Below the pieces are notes generated by a model. The model was not told the DNA's origin. It did no database searches and worked only from the letters and a program-made list of their open reading frames with translations. Both the position numbers and the translations under genes were made by a program. From Candidatus Obscuribacter sp. (GTDB taxonomy: Bacteria > Cyanobacteriota > Vampirovibrionia > Obscuribacterales > Obscuribacteraceae), in contig JADYXQ010000248.1 in the NCBI GenBank assembly GCA_021772135.1, forward strand, positions 1 to 41,258: a DNA stretch of 41,258 bases. The letters are read 5' to 3'. Below are positions 1 to 6,365 of the stretch, one piece after another. Positions within the stretch are counted from its first letter, which is position 1, and the number at the start of each line of letters is the position of its first letter.

Positions 1-145
1 AAAGCTTTTGCACTACACCGTTTTTGTGAAGCAACTCTGAATCATACTCAAAATGCATATAGCTTTTTTCCCACGGCTTGTGCCAGCCGCAAGCGAGGCA
101 GACTAACTTCATTTGCAGCGCAAGTTCGTTTGGCTCTTTATCCAT
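1..145 (-). CDS. Hypothetical protein with a CxxC pair, cut by the left edge
   Basis: A minus-strand reading frame starts at an ATG at 145-143 and runs off the left edge, giving 48 codons. A GAGGA Shine-Dalgarno lies about 9 bases upstream. The visible N-terminus begins MDKEPNELAL and contains VCLACGWHKPW. This CxxC pair could be half of a zinc ribbon, with any partner cysteines beyond the edge. It continues the leftward gene series that contains thymidylate synthase. The family is not recognised. The good ribosome site and open frame make it likely real. Confidence 0.55.
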   Translation of the reverse strand, partial: MDKEPNELALQMKLVCLACGWHKPWEKSYMHFEYDSELLHKNGVVQKL

Positions 146-300
146 TTTTATTTTTCCTCATATCGCACCGCTGGTGGTGGCGTCCTTTTTTTCTTCGATC
201 GTTAAACAAAAGTCATCCGTATTGCACATCCACTATTTTCACGATAAAGCTACTCCAGTCAGCATTTGATGCCTCTCGCAAATCAGACAGGCCAATAGTT

Positions 301-390
301 TCAAACAATCGTTTTATTCTTCCGCTTGTAGATGCCGAAAAGCTGGCGCTCTGTCTGGATTTCTGTTAGTTCTATTCCGAAAATTGGCAT
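301..390 (-). CDS. Small hypothetical ORF, 29 aa
   Basis: The ATG at 390-388 is preceded by a strong purine-rich site (GGTGAGG, about 5 bases away). The product begins MPIFGIELTEIQ and ends KNKTIV. The stop overlaps a TTG-started frame that continues for 31 codons (SDLREASNADW and so on) to about position 207. The two pieces may be one small gene broken by a single-base indel, or two coupled tiny genes. No family is recognised. The stretch 146-300 holds only that second frame. Confidence 0.35.
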   Translation of the reverse strand: MPIFGIELTEIQTERQLFGIYKRKNKTIV

Positions 391-406
391 TTAGCCTCAC
401 CCCCCC

Positions 407-508
407 TTACGCGTAACGCTCTTTTAAAAGCCGGTTTTGGTGCAGCAGAGCATTGACTTGCGTTGCTTTCAAGCCACGCTGTTCGCCCCATTCCTTGATG
501 GTTTGGTA
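407..508 (-). pseudogene. HTH-like C-terminal remnant directly behind thyA
   Basis: In the same frame as thymidylate synthase, the 33 codons after its TAA stop are open and read like a genuine protein end: TIKEWGEQRGLKATQVNALL followed by HQNRLLKERYA. The pattern resembles the small helix-turn-helix tails of phage antirepressor (KilAC-type) proteins. It has no ATG, GTG or good TTG start with a ribosome site. The thyA C-terminus (EVAV) is already the normal end of that family, so a fusion is unlikely. It is best read as a gene remnant; translational readthrough is the alternative. Confidence 0.35.
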
Positions 509-1354
509 TTACACCGCCACCTCAAAAGTAATTGCTGGGTGATGATTGTAATTTTCAATTCGGATGTCTTCAGGTTTGATACTGAACAAATCGGCGTCTT
601 CATTGATGATTAGTTGCGGCAACTCAAGTGGTCGACGTTCAATTTGTTCTTTCAGCTTTTCAACGTGCGGCAAGTAAATGTGAGCATCGCCAATGAAATG
701 TGTAAATGTCCCTGGCTTAAGGCCGCACTGATTAGCAACGAGCACCAGCAGTAAACAGTAAGAAGTGATATTGAAAGGCACTCCTAGAGCCATGTCGGCG
801 GAGCGTTGATACATACACATGTCGAGAGTGCTGCCGGTCACGTAAAACTGGTACATCATGTGGCAAGGTGGCAGTTTCATGTCTGGAATTTCGCCGACGT
901 TCCAAGCATTAACAATAATTCTGCGGCTGTCTGGATTTGAAAGGATAGTCAACACTGCTTGGCGGAGTTGGTCCACTACTTGAAACGGGCGGACGCCAAC
1001 AAAATTACTGTCGGTCTCCGGCTTATTCGTTTCCCAGTTGCGCCACTGTTTGCCGTAGATTGGCCCTAAGTCGCCGTTCTCATCTGCCCAGGCATCCCAG
1101 ATTTTTGTGTGCTTGGTCAAATCTTGATCGTTGATGTTTGTGCAACCAGCAACCAGCCAGCACAACTCCCGAACAAGGGATTTGAAGTGAACTTTTTTGG
1201 TTGTAAGCACAGGAAAAGCATCAGTGCTGACTTTATATTTGTTGGCCACTCCGAACAGGCTGATGGTGCCAACTCCAGTTCTGTCGGTCCGTTCTGTTCC
1301 GTGCTCTAAAATCTGAAGCACTGAACGGTTATAGGCCATGTCGACTTGATTCAT
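509..1354 (-). CDS. thyA: Thymidylate synthase (ThyA type)
   Basis: The enzyme methylates dUMP to dTMP with methylene-tetrahydrofolate. At 281 aa it is full length. Visible family motifs are RTDRTGVGT (residues 22-30, phosphate-binding arginine loop), the catalytic cysteine in LPPCHMMYQF (C164), QRSADMALGVPFN (about 184-196, folate and dUMP contacts) and the conserved C-terminal VAV. An AGAAGTGAG ribosome site precedes the ATG at 1354. It lies 12 bases downstream of the dNMP kinase stop in the same leftward transcript, forming a dTTP supply pair typical of phages that replicate independently of the host cell cycle. Confidence 0.97.
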   Translation of the reverse strand: MNQVDMAYNRSVLQILEHGTERTDRTGVGTISLFGVANKYKVSTDAFPVLTTKKVHFKSLVRELCWLVAGCTNINDQDLTKHTKIWDAWADENGDLGPIYGKQWRNWETNKPETDSNFVGVRPFQVVDQLRQAVLTILSNPDSRRIIVNAWNVGEIPDMKLPPCHMMYQFYVTGSTLDMCMYQRSADMALGVPFNITSYCLLLVLVANQCGLKPGTFTHFIGDAHIYLPHVEKLKEQIERRPLELPQLIINEDADLFSIKPEDIRIENYNHHPAITFEVAV

Positions 1355-1366
1355 GATTTCTCACTT

Positions 1367-1954
1367 CTAAGCGTTAATCCCGAAAATAAACTGTTCTTTC
1401 AATTGCTCTTTGACAATCACCGCTAGGTGATCTAAGTCGCCTTCGTTTTTCAGCACTACATCGCCCAGGTATCCGGCATGTTGCTCTGAGTCGTGTTCGC
1501 CAGGTTCGCAGCCCGGCCGTTCAATTCGCCAGATCGTTGAGTCTGTTTCTTTGTAGATTCGTTTTTGTTCTAACGGATGTCGAACGTCTGTTATGACAAT
1601 TCTGGCGTTATCGTTGTCGCCATATTTCCGGATATCTCCAATAGTTCTGAACGCTTTTTCAATCCAGCAGTCATCACCGAAAATATGCCTACAGCCTTCA
1701 GTTCCAAGCCGTTGAATGTATTCGCGTACGGCTGCGATTTGCTTGGCATCATCCCAACCATAGTGTTCAACAACTTTTTTTAATGGCCGCCGACTATCGC
1801 CATAAAGCATAAGCAGCCAGGGATTTAAAATCAGCGCCAGTTCCTTGATCGGATCAGCGAACGCTACCCGGTGGAAACCGTAGTTTTCGACCAGAATTTT
1901 TCCTACGGTGTCTTTGCCTGCGCCCATATAACCGGTTAAACCTACGATAATCAC
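1367..1954 (-). CDS. Deoxynucleoside monophosphate kinase
   Basis: This is a P-loop kinase of 195 aa that would convert dNMPs to dNDPs, including the dTMP made by the neighbouring thymidylate synthase. The Walker A motif is GYMGAGKDT (residues 8-16). Further family signs are RVAFADPIKE after the first helix, ITDVRHPLE in the middle of the protein, and HDSEQHA. These are the arrangement of the phage dNMP kinase (T4 gp1-like) family. The start overlaps the stop of the upstream gene as ATGA (1951-1954), so translation is probably coupled. Confidence 0.9.
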   Translation of the reverse strand: MIIVGLTGYMGAGKDTVGKILVENYGFHRVAFADPIKELALILNPWLLMLYGDSRRPLKKVVEHYGWDDAKQIAAVREYIQRLGTEGCRHIFGDDCWIEKAFRTIGDIRKYGDNDNARIVITDVRHPLEQKRIYKETDSTIWRIERPGCEPGEHDSEQHAGYLGDVVLKNEGDLDHLAVIVKEQLKEQFIFGINA

Positions 1955-2208
1955 TTTGTTTTCTCCAAACTGTTCACCAAATCGACAATGCCTTGCAAAA
2001 TGTTTACTGACTCTGTGTTTGGAAAGTCCAGATAAAGCAAAATTCTCAAGGCCGAGTCCATAACGTAGGCGCAGTCAACATCTGCCATGTCGGCAGTTCC
2101 GTCTGACCACTCCAACTGCAAGAGCCAAGGCAAATGCAAATCAATCAACGTAGACGACTTCGACTCCGCTGCTTTGTTTTCTTCGCTTTCTGCTGCCTGG
2201 CCGTCCAT
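1951..2208 (-). CDS. Hypothetical protein, 85 aa
   Basis: The acidic, low-complexity N-terminus (MDGQAAESEENKAAE) is followed by a compact region, LHLPWLLQLEWSDGTADMAD and onward. An AAGGAT ribosome site about 8 bases upstream supports this ATG even though the first 68 bases overlap the end of the preceding gene in another frame. It ends in an ATGA overlap with the dNMP kinase. No family is recognised. Context suggests a small accessory protein of the nucleotide-metabolism transcript. Confidence 0.65.
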   Translation of the reverse strand: MDGQAAESEENKAAESKSSTLIDLHLPWLLQLEWSDGTADMADVDCAYVMDSALRILLYLDFPNTESVNILQGIVDLVNSLEKTK

Positions 2209-2419
2209 ACGCTTTTATCCTTAAAATCTGGCCGTTAAAGTCTTCTTTTCCGGTCTTCAAAAACGCACTCAGCGGCCGAGGTCTTATAAACTCGGCATCG
2301 GCGTAAAGGTGGACGGTGAGCTCTCTTGTTTTGCTGTCTTCCGTAATTGCTAGTCGGAAATCTTTGCCGATAATTAAAAGCTCACGTCCACCCTTGAGAG
2401 TTACGCTCTCTTCAATCAT
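2141..2419 (-). CDS. Hypothetical protein, 92 aa
   Basis: The ORF begins MIEESVTLKGGRELLIIGKD and looks beta-rich up to about residue 70, then ends in a basic stretch (GRPGSRKRRKQSSG). The ATG forms an ATGA overlap with the stop of the upstream gene at 2416-2419, indicating coupled translation. The unusual 68-base overlap with the next gene falls in its basic tail, so the tail may be shorter or frame-shifted relative to homologues. No function can be assigned. Confidence 0.6.
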   Translation of the reverse strand: MIEESVTLKGGRELLIIGKDFRLAITEDSKTRELTVHLYADAEFIRPRPLSAFLKTGKEDFNGQILRIKAYGRPGSRKRRKQSSGVEVVYVD

Positions 2420-2721
2420 TTGCTCGGCGAGAAATCGTTGACGTCTTCAGTTTCGTGCTCGTCAACATGAGCACTGGTCACGGCGTCAGCGGCTGCCGCT
2501 TCAATAACTTCTGGGAACTGAGCTGAGATATGCGCACCAGCTGCGCCAGCAAAGACTTCAGCAATGACTTTTGTGAAAAACTCAACCAGGCGAGGCTCAT
2601 ACTGTGGATCGGTAAGTTCTGCATACGTTGCAGTTGGCTCGGACTTGATGAATTTTTTGACGTAGTCAGATGAGACATTTTTGGCAATAGCCAAGATTTC
2701 GGCCTCTTTAAAATTAGACAT
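2416..2721 (-). CDS. Hypothetical helical protein, 101 aa
   Basis: An AAAGGAG ribosome site lies 6-7 bases from the ATG. The protein is mostly helical and acidic, beginning MSNFKEAEILAIAKNVSSDY, with an alanine-rich middle (AEVFAGAAGAHISAQFPEV) and a charged C-terminus. There is no signal peptide or membrane segment. It is coupled to the following gene by an ATGA overlap. The family is not recognised. Confidence 0.65.
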   Translation of the reverse strand: MSNFKEAEILAIAKNVSSDYVKKFIKSEPTATYAELTDPQYEPRLVEFFTKVIAEVFAGAAGAHISAQFPEVIEAAAADAVTSAHVDEHETEDVNDFSPSK

Positions 2722-2748
2722 TTTTGTTCTCCTTTGAAGTGGTTGTGT

Positions 2749-2964
2749 TTACTGGCTTAGTGCCAAATTTTCTTCGCCTGATTCAGCAGCTGTTTTTGAT
2801 GCTGTATGGACAGCTTCTAAGGATGAAATACGGGCTTCCAGTTCGTCCAAATAGCCGCAAATTGCTTGCGAATGAGCGCCGCTAATGCAGCCATAAAACA
2901 CGCTGACTCCAGAACCAGCATCAGTCGTTAACTGGTCTATCCGCTCCCTACTCTTGCTTTTCAT
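2749..2964 (-). CDS. Hypothetical protein, 71 aa
   Basis: The short protein begins MKSKSRERIDQLTTDAGSG and contains a predicted coiled helix (LDELEARISSLEAV). It overlaps the end of the upstream ribbon-helix-helix gene by 17 bases and is followed 27 bases later by the 101-aa gene, so it sits inside a tight leftward operon. No catalytic motif is visible and no family is recognised. Confidence 0.55.
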   Translation of the reverse strand: MKSKSRERIDQLTTDAGSGVSVFYGCISGAHSQAICGYLDELEARISSLEAVHTASKTAAESGEENLALSQ

Positions 2965-3634
2965 GTTTCAACCTCAATTTCTCTTCAGCTACTCGCTCGC
3001 GCTCTTTCAAGTCATTCAGCGCGTTTACTGGTACAACCTTTGGGCCTTTTGCAATTTCTTCTTCAGCCATCTGGCTTCGAATTTTTCGAGCGATTGAGTC
3101 AAGTTCTTCGCCGTGTACTTTCTTCAACTCGTTCAAAACTGATTTTTGTGTTCGTGGCTTTGGCTCGTCTTTGAATGCTAATTGCCGCATCGACTCCATC
3201 AGCGCTTTGTCGTCCGTCAAATCCTCAAACTCAAGGTCTTCTTCTTCCGGTGAGTCTGTCAGCGCTTCTTGCATCGCTTGGTGAGCTTTGCAAAGTAGAT
3301 ATGAAAGGAAGGTCGATTTCTCTACGCCAAGCTGCTGCGCCATGGAATCGAGGTAGGTTTTGACCTGGGGCGTCAAGTTGAATTGATACGCCTTTGTTCC
3401 TTTGAACGGCCGGCCTCTTTTTTGCTTCTGTGTGTTCAACACCTGATTTGAGAACTTGTCGAACAGTTCGCGCCTCGATGCTCCCGACCATCTCTGGCCG
3501 GTCATCACCAAATCCGCGTACCATTTCCCCTCAGCTTTGTTGAAGTGAGTAACAAAAGCGTCGTTTGGGAAAAGCTTGCGAAGCAAAACTAAAACCACCG
3601 GCAACATGCCAGGGCCAACGCTCAACTTTTTCAA
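2948..3634 (-). CDS. Probable ribbon-helix-helix DNA-binding protein
   Basis: A 228-aa protein. The N-terminal about 70 residues include FVTHFNKAEGKWYADLVM, followed by an AT-hook-like KRGRP (about 74-78). Residues about 80-115 (TKAYQFNLTPQVKTYLDSMA followed by QQLGVEKSTFLSYLL) have the strand-helix-helix pattern of ribbon-helix-helix regulators. The C-terminal half is charged and probably coiled-coil. It is the first gene of the leftward nucleotide-metabolism transcript and lies just downstream of a hairpin and the recurring 23-bp element. It may be a regulator or a genome-organising protein. The assignment is by motif only. Confidence 0.6.
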   Translation of the reverse strand: MKKLSVGPGMLPVVLVLLRKLFPNDAFVTHFNKAEGKWYADLVMTGQRWSGASRRELFDKFSNQVLNTQKQKRGRPFKGTKAYQFNLTPQVKTYLDSMAQQLGVEKSTFLSYLLCKAHQAMQEALTDSPEEEDLEFEDLTDDKALMESMRQLAFKDEPKPRTQKSVLNELKKVHGEELDSIARKIRSQMAEEEIAKGPKVVPVNALNDLKERERVAEEKLRLKHEKQE

Positions 3635-3854
3635 GGCTTTTTAATTCGTCTGTTCTAAAATCCGGTTCGCTTTTAGGTGAAATTCGCCCTTATCGCTAGA
3701 GTCGCCATCTAATGCGCTTCTCGGAGCTTTTGGATTTTTTCACTACTGTCTCTAATCGGAATGAGCTACTTATTCAAACTGAGGTTTGCTTCAGCTAAAT
3801 ATCGCAACCGATTTGCGAACATGAGGCTATTTTCGTTTACCAGTATGTTGACGA

Positions 3855-3877
3855 CAATCTTGGAAGTATTAAAAATC
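3855..3877 (-). promoter_or_regulatory. 23-bp recurring post-terminator element, copy 1 (inverted)
   Basis: The minus strand reads TTTTTAATACTTCC followed by AAGATTG. It is identical over 23 bases to the plus-strand copy at 10007-10029 and matches 18 of 20 bases at 8797-8816. Each copy follows a hairpin and points toward the next gene, here the leftward operon starting at 3634. Its role as a promoter is inferred. Confidence 0.5.
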
Positions 3878-3909
3878 TTCCTGTTTCGATTTGTTTGAAC
3901 CAAAGACAA

Positions 3910-3934
3910 GCAAAATCGGAAAAGCGACTTTTGC
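3910..3934 (-). terminator. Hairpin, probable terminator
   Basis: The GCAAAATCG and CGACTTTTGC arms pair with a single bulged base around a 6-base loop. Read leftward it follows the 103-aa ribbon-helix-helix gene and is followed by a short T-rich stretch. The element at 3855-3877 comes next, as it does after two other terminators in the window. Confidence 0.4.
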
Positions 3935-3982
3935 AAACTCGTTGCATCGTTTACCGTCGGCCATGACTAATTGGCACATCAG

Positions 3983-4294
3983 TTAGGAAATTTCTAGATC
4001 TTTCCGCAACTGAGCGGCAAGCTTCTTCGAAATCCGATCAACCATCTCTTTGCTGACCAGAGGCATTTTCTCGCCTTCTGTGACGGCCCAATATTCGACG
4101 ATGGCTTTGTTGATGTAGTCAGACTTTTCTCGAGCGCCGAAGTTCGCAAGAACGTCTTCCGCTTCTTGAGTCGAAAGGAATTCTCGCCTGGCTACTTTGC
4201 CTTCAGGAAATTCTTTTGCTGACTGTGTTGAGTGTGATGCCTGCTTTGCCATTTCTTCTGTGCTCTCGGGTTGTAAAGTTGATATTGGTTCCAT
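3983..4294 (-). CDS. Probable ribbon-helix-helix protein, 103 aa
   Basis: The chosen start is the ATG at 4294 (MEPISTLQPES), which has a GGGAGA ribosome site. An upstream in-frame ATG at 4330 has none. The polar N-terminus leads to REFLSTQEAEDVLANFGA and then REKSDYINKAIVEYW. This strand-helix-helix layout, with a Ser before the second helix, is typical of small ribbon-helix-helix regulators and antitoxins. No toxin partner is adjacent. It could regulate the leftward operon or act in replication or partition. Confidence 0.55.
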   Translation of the reverse strand: MEPISTLQPESTEEMAKQASHSTQSAKEFPEGKVARREFLSTQEAEDVLANFGAREKSDYINKAIVEYWAVTEGEKMPLVSKEMVDRISKKLAAQLRKDLEIS

Positions 4295-4330
4295 GGTTAT
4301 TCTCCCTGATTTGTGGTGAAATTGTGGCAC

Positions 4331-4387
4331 GATGAGGAACTCAGCTTTCGATGAGGAACTCAGCTTTCGATGAGGAACTCAGCTTTC
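4331..4387. repeat. Three tandem copies of a 19-bp repeat
   Basis: GATGAGGAACTCAGCTTTC occurs three times head to tail, followed by a partial GATGAG. The copy at the right end encodes the final residues of the 68-aa gene on the minus strand. Because 19 is not a multiple of three, gain or loss of a copy would shift that gene's end. Confidence 0.95.
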
Positions 4388-4566
4388 GATGAGTCATAAG
4401 GTTGTTTGACTGGATACACGTTCTCGATGCCATTTGCCTGTGCGAGCTGTTCAAAGTATTTAAACGCTGGAGCAGATTTATAGACATCGTGATGGTTGCC
4501 GATTGCTGGAAACAGAAACTCAGCCTTCTTCACTGTGTCAGTGTCTTTTCGGTGGCAGCAGCTCAC
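4360..4566 (-). CDS. Hypothetical protein, 68 aa, ending in a tandem repeat
   Basis: The likely start is GTG at 4566; a second GTG 11 codons in is possible. No strong ribosome site is seen, so translation may be coupled to the gene ending at 4588. The product contains KKAEFLFPAIGNHHDVYKSA and FKYFEQLAQANGIENVYPVK. Its last residues (KAEFLIES) are encoded by the first unit of the 19-bp tandem repeat and echo the KAEFL near the N-terminus. The family is not recognised. Confidence 0.5.
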   Translation of the reverse strand: MSCCHRKDTDTVKKAEFLFPAIGNHHDVYKSAPAFKYFEQLAQANGIENVYPVKQPYDSSKAEFLIES

Positions 4567-4587
4567 CGGTGATTATTATGGAACGAG

Positions 4588-4770
4588 TTACCGTAGATTT
4601 TTGCTTTCTTCGGGAAACTCTAAACTTAGTTTATTCCAGGCGATGGCGACAGCTTTCTTTGGCATGCGCAATTGGTAGCCAAAGCGGCCCATTGCTTGCA
4701 AGTCGTCAACGCGCTTCAGCTTCTCGATGTAAGTGCCCCAGAGCTTCTCAAATAGTTCGTAACGGTTCAT
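4588..4770 (-). CDS. Hypothetical protein, 60 aa
   Basis: The ATG at 4770 (MNRYELFEKLWG) is chosen because GGAGAGAA lies about 5 bases upstream; a longer frame from 4827 has no ribosome site. The protein is small and helical (YIEKLKRVDDLQAMGRFGYQ) and soluble. It is the first gene behind the operator-controlled promoter at 4835-4863. The family is not recognised. Its position suggests a small regulatory or accessory protein. Confidence 0.6.
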   Translation of the reverse strand: MNRYELFEKLWGTYIEKLKRVDDLQAMGRFGYQLRMPKKAVAIAWNKLSLEFPEESKNLR

Positions 4771-4834
4771 TGTCTTCTCTCCAGTTTCTACCGGTTGGTT
4801 GCAGCCATAAGCCGGTGTTCCATTCAATAAAGCT

Positions 4835-4863
4835 ATTATACGGACAATACCCGGATAAGTAAA
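4835..4863 (-). promoter_or_regulatory. Leftward promoter with operator O1 between -35 and -10
   Basis: On the minus strand TTTACT (4863-4858), a 17-base spacer and TATAAT (4840-4835) form a good sigma70 promoter. Operator O1 (4837-4857) fills the spacer and half of the -10. Its plus-strand arms are TATACGG and CCCGGATA. The register is the same as at 8318-8346. A bound regulator would block RNA polymerase. Confidence 0.7.
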
Positions 4864-4867
4864 TGCC

Positions 4868-4888
4868 TATCCGGGTAATTTCCGTATA
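4868..4888. promoter_or_regulatory. Operator O2, upstream partner of O1
   Basis: This is a 21-bp copy of the operator with arms TATCCGGG and CCGTATA. Its centre lies 31 bp from that of O1, about three helical turns, and upstream of the -35. That spacing suits cooperative binding on one DNA face. Confidence 0.6.
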
Positions 4889-4890
4889 TT

Positions 4891-5315
4891 CTAATCTTCG
4901 TTCAAATTCATGATTGTGATTACTGGCTCCATGTTATCGCCAGGGCCACAGAGCGCTTTCAAGACAACCAGCTTCGGAGCGTTATTTGTGTTTCTCACTC
5001 TCAAACTGAATTTGATTTCTTGGCCATTTGAGCGGCCAGCTTTAATAGCGAATCGAAGCATTGAGACAATATCCCAAAGTCTGCCAGCTTCGTCTTGCCA
5101 TTCGACTTTGGCCGGCACTTTTACAAACTCACTCCAGACTGCTGACGTGACAGCGACAGGAAACGATATGCCAGCTTCTTTTGCAACTGAGCTCACATCT
5201 ATCAGGCAACCATCTTCGATTGCTTCTGCGCGGCTGTAGCTATGAATGACGTCGCCAAAGGTGTCCCCTAACAGTTCAGCATCGAATATTTCAGTCAGGG
5301 AATTTGATTGTTCAT
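4891..5315 (-). CDS. DUF6573-family protein, N-terminus frameshifted
   Basis: The conserved core runs from TFGDVIHSYSRAEAIEDGCL through AGISFPVAVTSAVW, QDEAGRLWDIVSMLRFAIKA, LKALCGPGDNMEPVITIM. It matches my recollection of DUF6573, a family of unknown function common on plasmids and other mobile elements. A strong ribosome site (GGAGAG) precedes the ATG at 5315, but that frame stops after six codons. The conserved frame is open from 5373 without ATG and passes CTG at 5298 and GTG at 5196. GTG 5196 would cut off conserved residues, so a one-base indel near 5300 or a CTG start is likely. Confidence 0.75.
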
Positions 5316-5388
5316 TTTTCTCTCCAGTGTTTTGCTTCTTGCCGGTTGCAGCCGGATTGGTTTGATTTGTCTCTCACCCAATGAAATT

Positions 5389-5418
5389 ATTATACGGGTA
5401 TTGCCCGTATAAATACAA
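5389..5418 (-). promoter_or_regulatory. Leftward promoter with operator O3
   Basis: On the minus strand TATAAT (5394-5389) is preceded by TTGTAT with an 18-base spacer. A near-perfect palindrome at 5391-5411 (TATACGGG, 5-base centre, CCCGTATA) occupies the spacer and the TATA of the -10. It is the best-formed member of the operator family and controls the DUF6573 gene. Confidence 0.7.
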
Positions 5419-5440
5419 GTGATATTTTAGACTCAGTGGT

Positions 5441-5884
5441 TTATTTTTTGCTGTTGGTTGTAGCTGGCAGGTCTATTGCTGGCAGAAATAACGCTGGGCT
5501 TACTTTGAAATACTGGGCAAGCATGGCGACATGGTTTTTGCTGAATTCGCGATTGCCGCTGACAATCTCGCTGATTCGGTTTTGCCTGATTCCCAATTCT
5601 CTAGCCAGGTCGCTCTGGCTTAAATTGTTTTCCGTCATGAGAAACTCCAGCATCTCTGCCGGCGAGGATTTCTCCACTGGATACATTTTTGTATCTTCTT
5701 CGAACTTGCTGATAAGCACTGAGAGAACATCTACGTAAGCCTGTTCTTCTTCTTCCAAGTCATCGCCGCGCTTAACCAGGGGCATCAAAACCGCATAAGC
5801 CTTTTTCAAATCAGCTTTCGATTGAATGAGAACAAGCGGAAACTTTTCTGCCAGCGCTTTGTATTTTTTCCCGAGTACCATCAT
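5441..5884 (-). CDS. higA: HigA-family antitoxin / XRE transcriptional regulator
   Basis: The ATG at 5884 is chosen because AAGGGGAAAGGGA lies directly upstream and it leaves a 19-base gap after higB; a longer frame from 5932 overlaps the toxin gene. The product is 147 aa. The N-terminal helical half (KKYKALAEKFPLVLIQSKAD) leads to a C-terminal helix-turn-helix, EMLEFLMTENNLSQSDLARE followed by LGIRQNRISEIVSGNREFS. That arrangement is typical of HigA. It would neutralise HigB and, by family knowledge, repress its own promoter. It is also the best candidate to bind the recurring 21-bp operators nearby, although that is not shown. Confidence 0.8.
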   Translation of the reverse strand: MMVLGKKYKALAEKFPLVLIQSKADLKKAYAVLMPLVKRGDDLEEEEQAYVDVLSVLISKFEEDTKMYPVEKSSPAEMLEFLMTENNLSQSDLARELGIRQNRISEIVSGNREFSKNHVAMLAQYFKVSPALFLPAIDLPATTNSKK

Positions 5885-5903
5885 TTCCCTTTCCCCTTGG
5901 TCA

Positions 5904-6188
5904 TCATTTCCATTTGTCTTTGTTGTATTCATTGTGGGTCATAACCGATATAACGGTCAATGTGTCCATTTGAAATTTGATTGAAGCAGCAAGTCTGAAT
6001 TTGTTGCCGCCAAGGTTGAAAATCCAAATTCCTTTGACCAAACTTGCAGTGCTAAAAGTTGAATTTACGTCATTTGAACTTGCCCATTTCGAATCAAGAA
6101 CGACTTGCGACCATTTCGAAAGAACAGGTTTAGCTTGAGGGTGCTTTTTAGTGAAATCGATTATTAGTTGCTGGTTCAAAATCTTCAC
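5904..6188 (-). CDS. higB: HigB-family toxin (mRNA interferase)
   Basis: A 94-aa protein with the layout of the HigB_toxin family: KWSQVVLDSKWASSNDVNST, then ASLVKGIWIFNLGGNKFRLA, ending VISVMTHNEYNKDKW. Members are RelE-fold ribonucleases that cut mRNA on the ribosome. Toxin-before-antitoxin order, with higA 19 bases downstream, is the usual higBA arrangement. On a phage or plasmid the pair would stabilise the element or act in host or phage defence. A sigma70 promoter lies 30-60 bases upstream. Confidence 0.85.
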   Translation of the reverse strand: MKILNQQLIIDFTKKHPQAKPVLSKWSQVVLDSKWASSNDVNSTFSTASLVKGIWIFNLGGNKFRLAASIKFQMDTLTVISVMTHNEYNKDKWK

Positions 6189-6219
6189 TTGCCGCGCCCC
6201 GCTCGTTCTTTACTTTCTA

Positions 6220-6248
6220 AGTATCCCACGAAGGGATAAATTAGTCAA
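6220..6248 (-). promoter_or_regulatory. higBA promoter
   Basis: On the minus strand TTGACT (6248-6243), a 17-base spacer and GATACT (6225-6220) lie upstream of higB. Unlike the other promoters here, the operator half-sites sit upstream of the -35 rather than in the spacer. Confidence 0.65.
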
Positions 6249-6251
6249 TAC

Positions 6252-6287
6252 TATACGGGTAATTTACGGGTAATTTACGGGTAATTA
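6252..6287. promoter_or_regulatory. Operator array O4: direct-repeat half-sites
   Basis: Three direct repeats of 11 bp (ACGGGTAATTT, ACGGGTAATTT, ACGGGTAATTA) begin with TATACGGGTA, the left arm of the operator family. The 11-bp period is close to one helical turn, so bound monomers would align on one face just upstream of the higBA -35 box. Confidence 0.65.
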
Positions 6288-6365
6288 TTCTAATGCTTTG
6301 ACATTTTCGCTTGAGCATTCCACGCAGTACAAACCACCATCTTCAGCTTTGCCCAGTTCGCACAT
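6285..6365 (-). CDS. Tiny zinc-finger-like ORF, 26 aa
   Basis: The ATG at 6365 lies inside the end of the 165-aa gene in another frame and opens MCELGKAEDGGLYCVECSSE, ending KALE. The cysteines (C2, then C14xxC17) and the acidic composition look protein-like. No ribosome site is visible, so expression would need translational coupling. It could be the displaced C-terminus of the upstream gene. Confidence 0.3.
   Translation of the reverse strand: MCELGKAEDGGLYCVECSSENVKALE

Larger units (their letters stand above)
3635..3982. other. Intergenic region between two leftward transcripts
   Basis: No convincing gene of normal size lies here. On the minus strand an ATG at 3964 opens a 31-codon frame (MADGKRCNEFAKVAFPILLV and onward) that ends at 3869, but it has no good ribosome site. 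The region also carries a hairpin at 3910-3934 and an inverted copy of the 23-bp element at 3855-3877. It is most likely a terminator-plus-promoter junction. Confidence 0.5.

Noticed and set aside
4331..4387. Possible CRISPR array
   Set aside because: The 19-bp units are directly adjacent with no spacers and no cas genes are present. No CRISPR array was seen elsewhere in the window.
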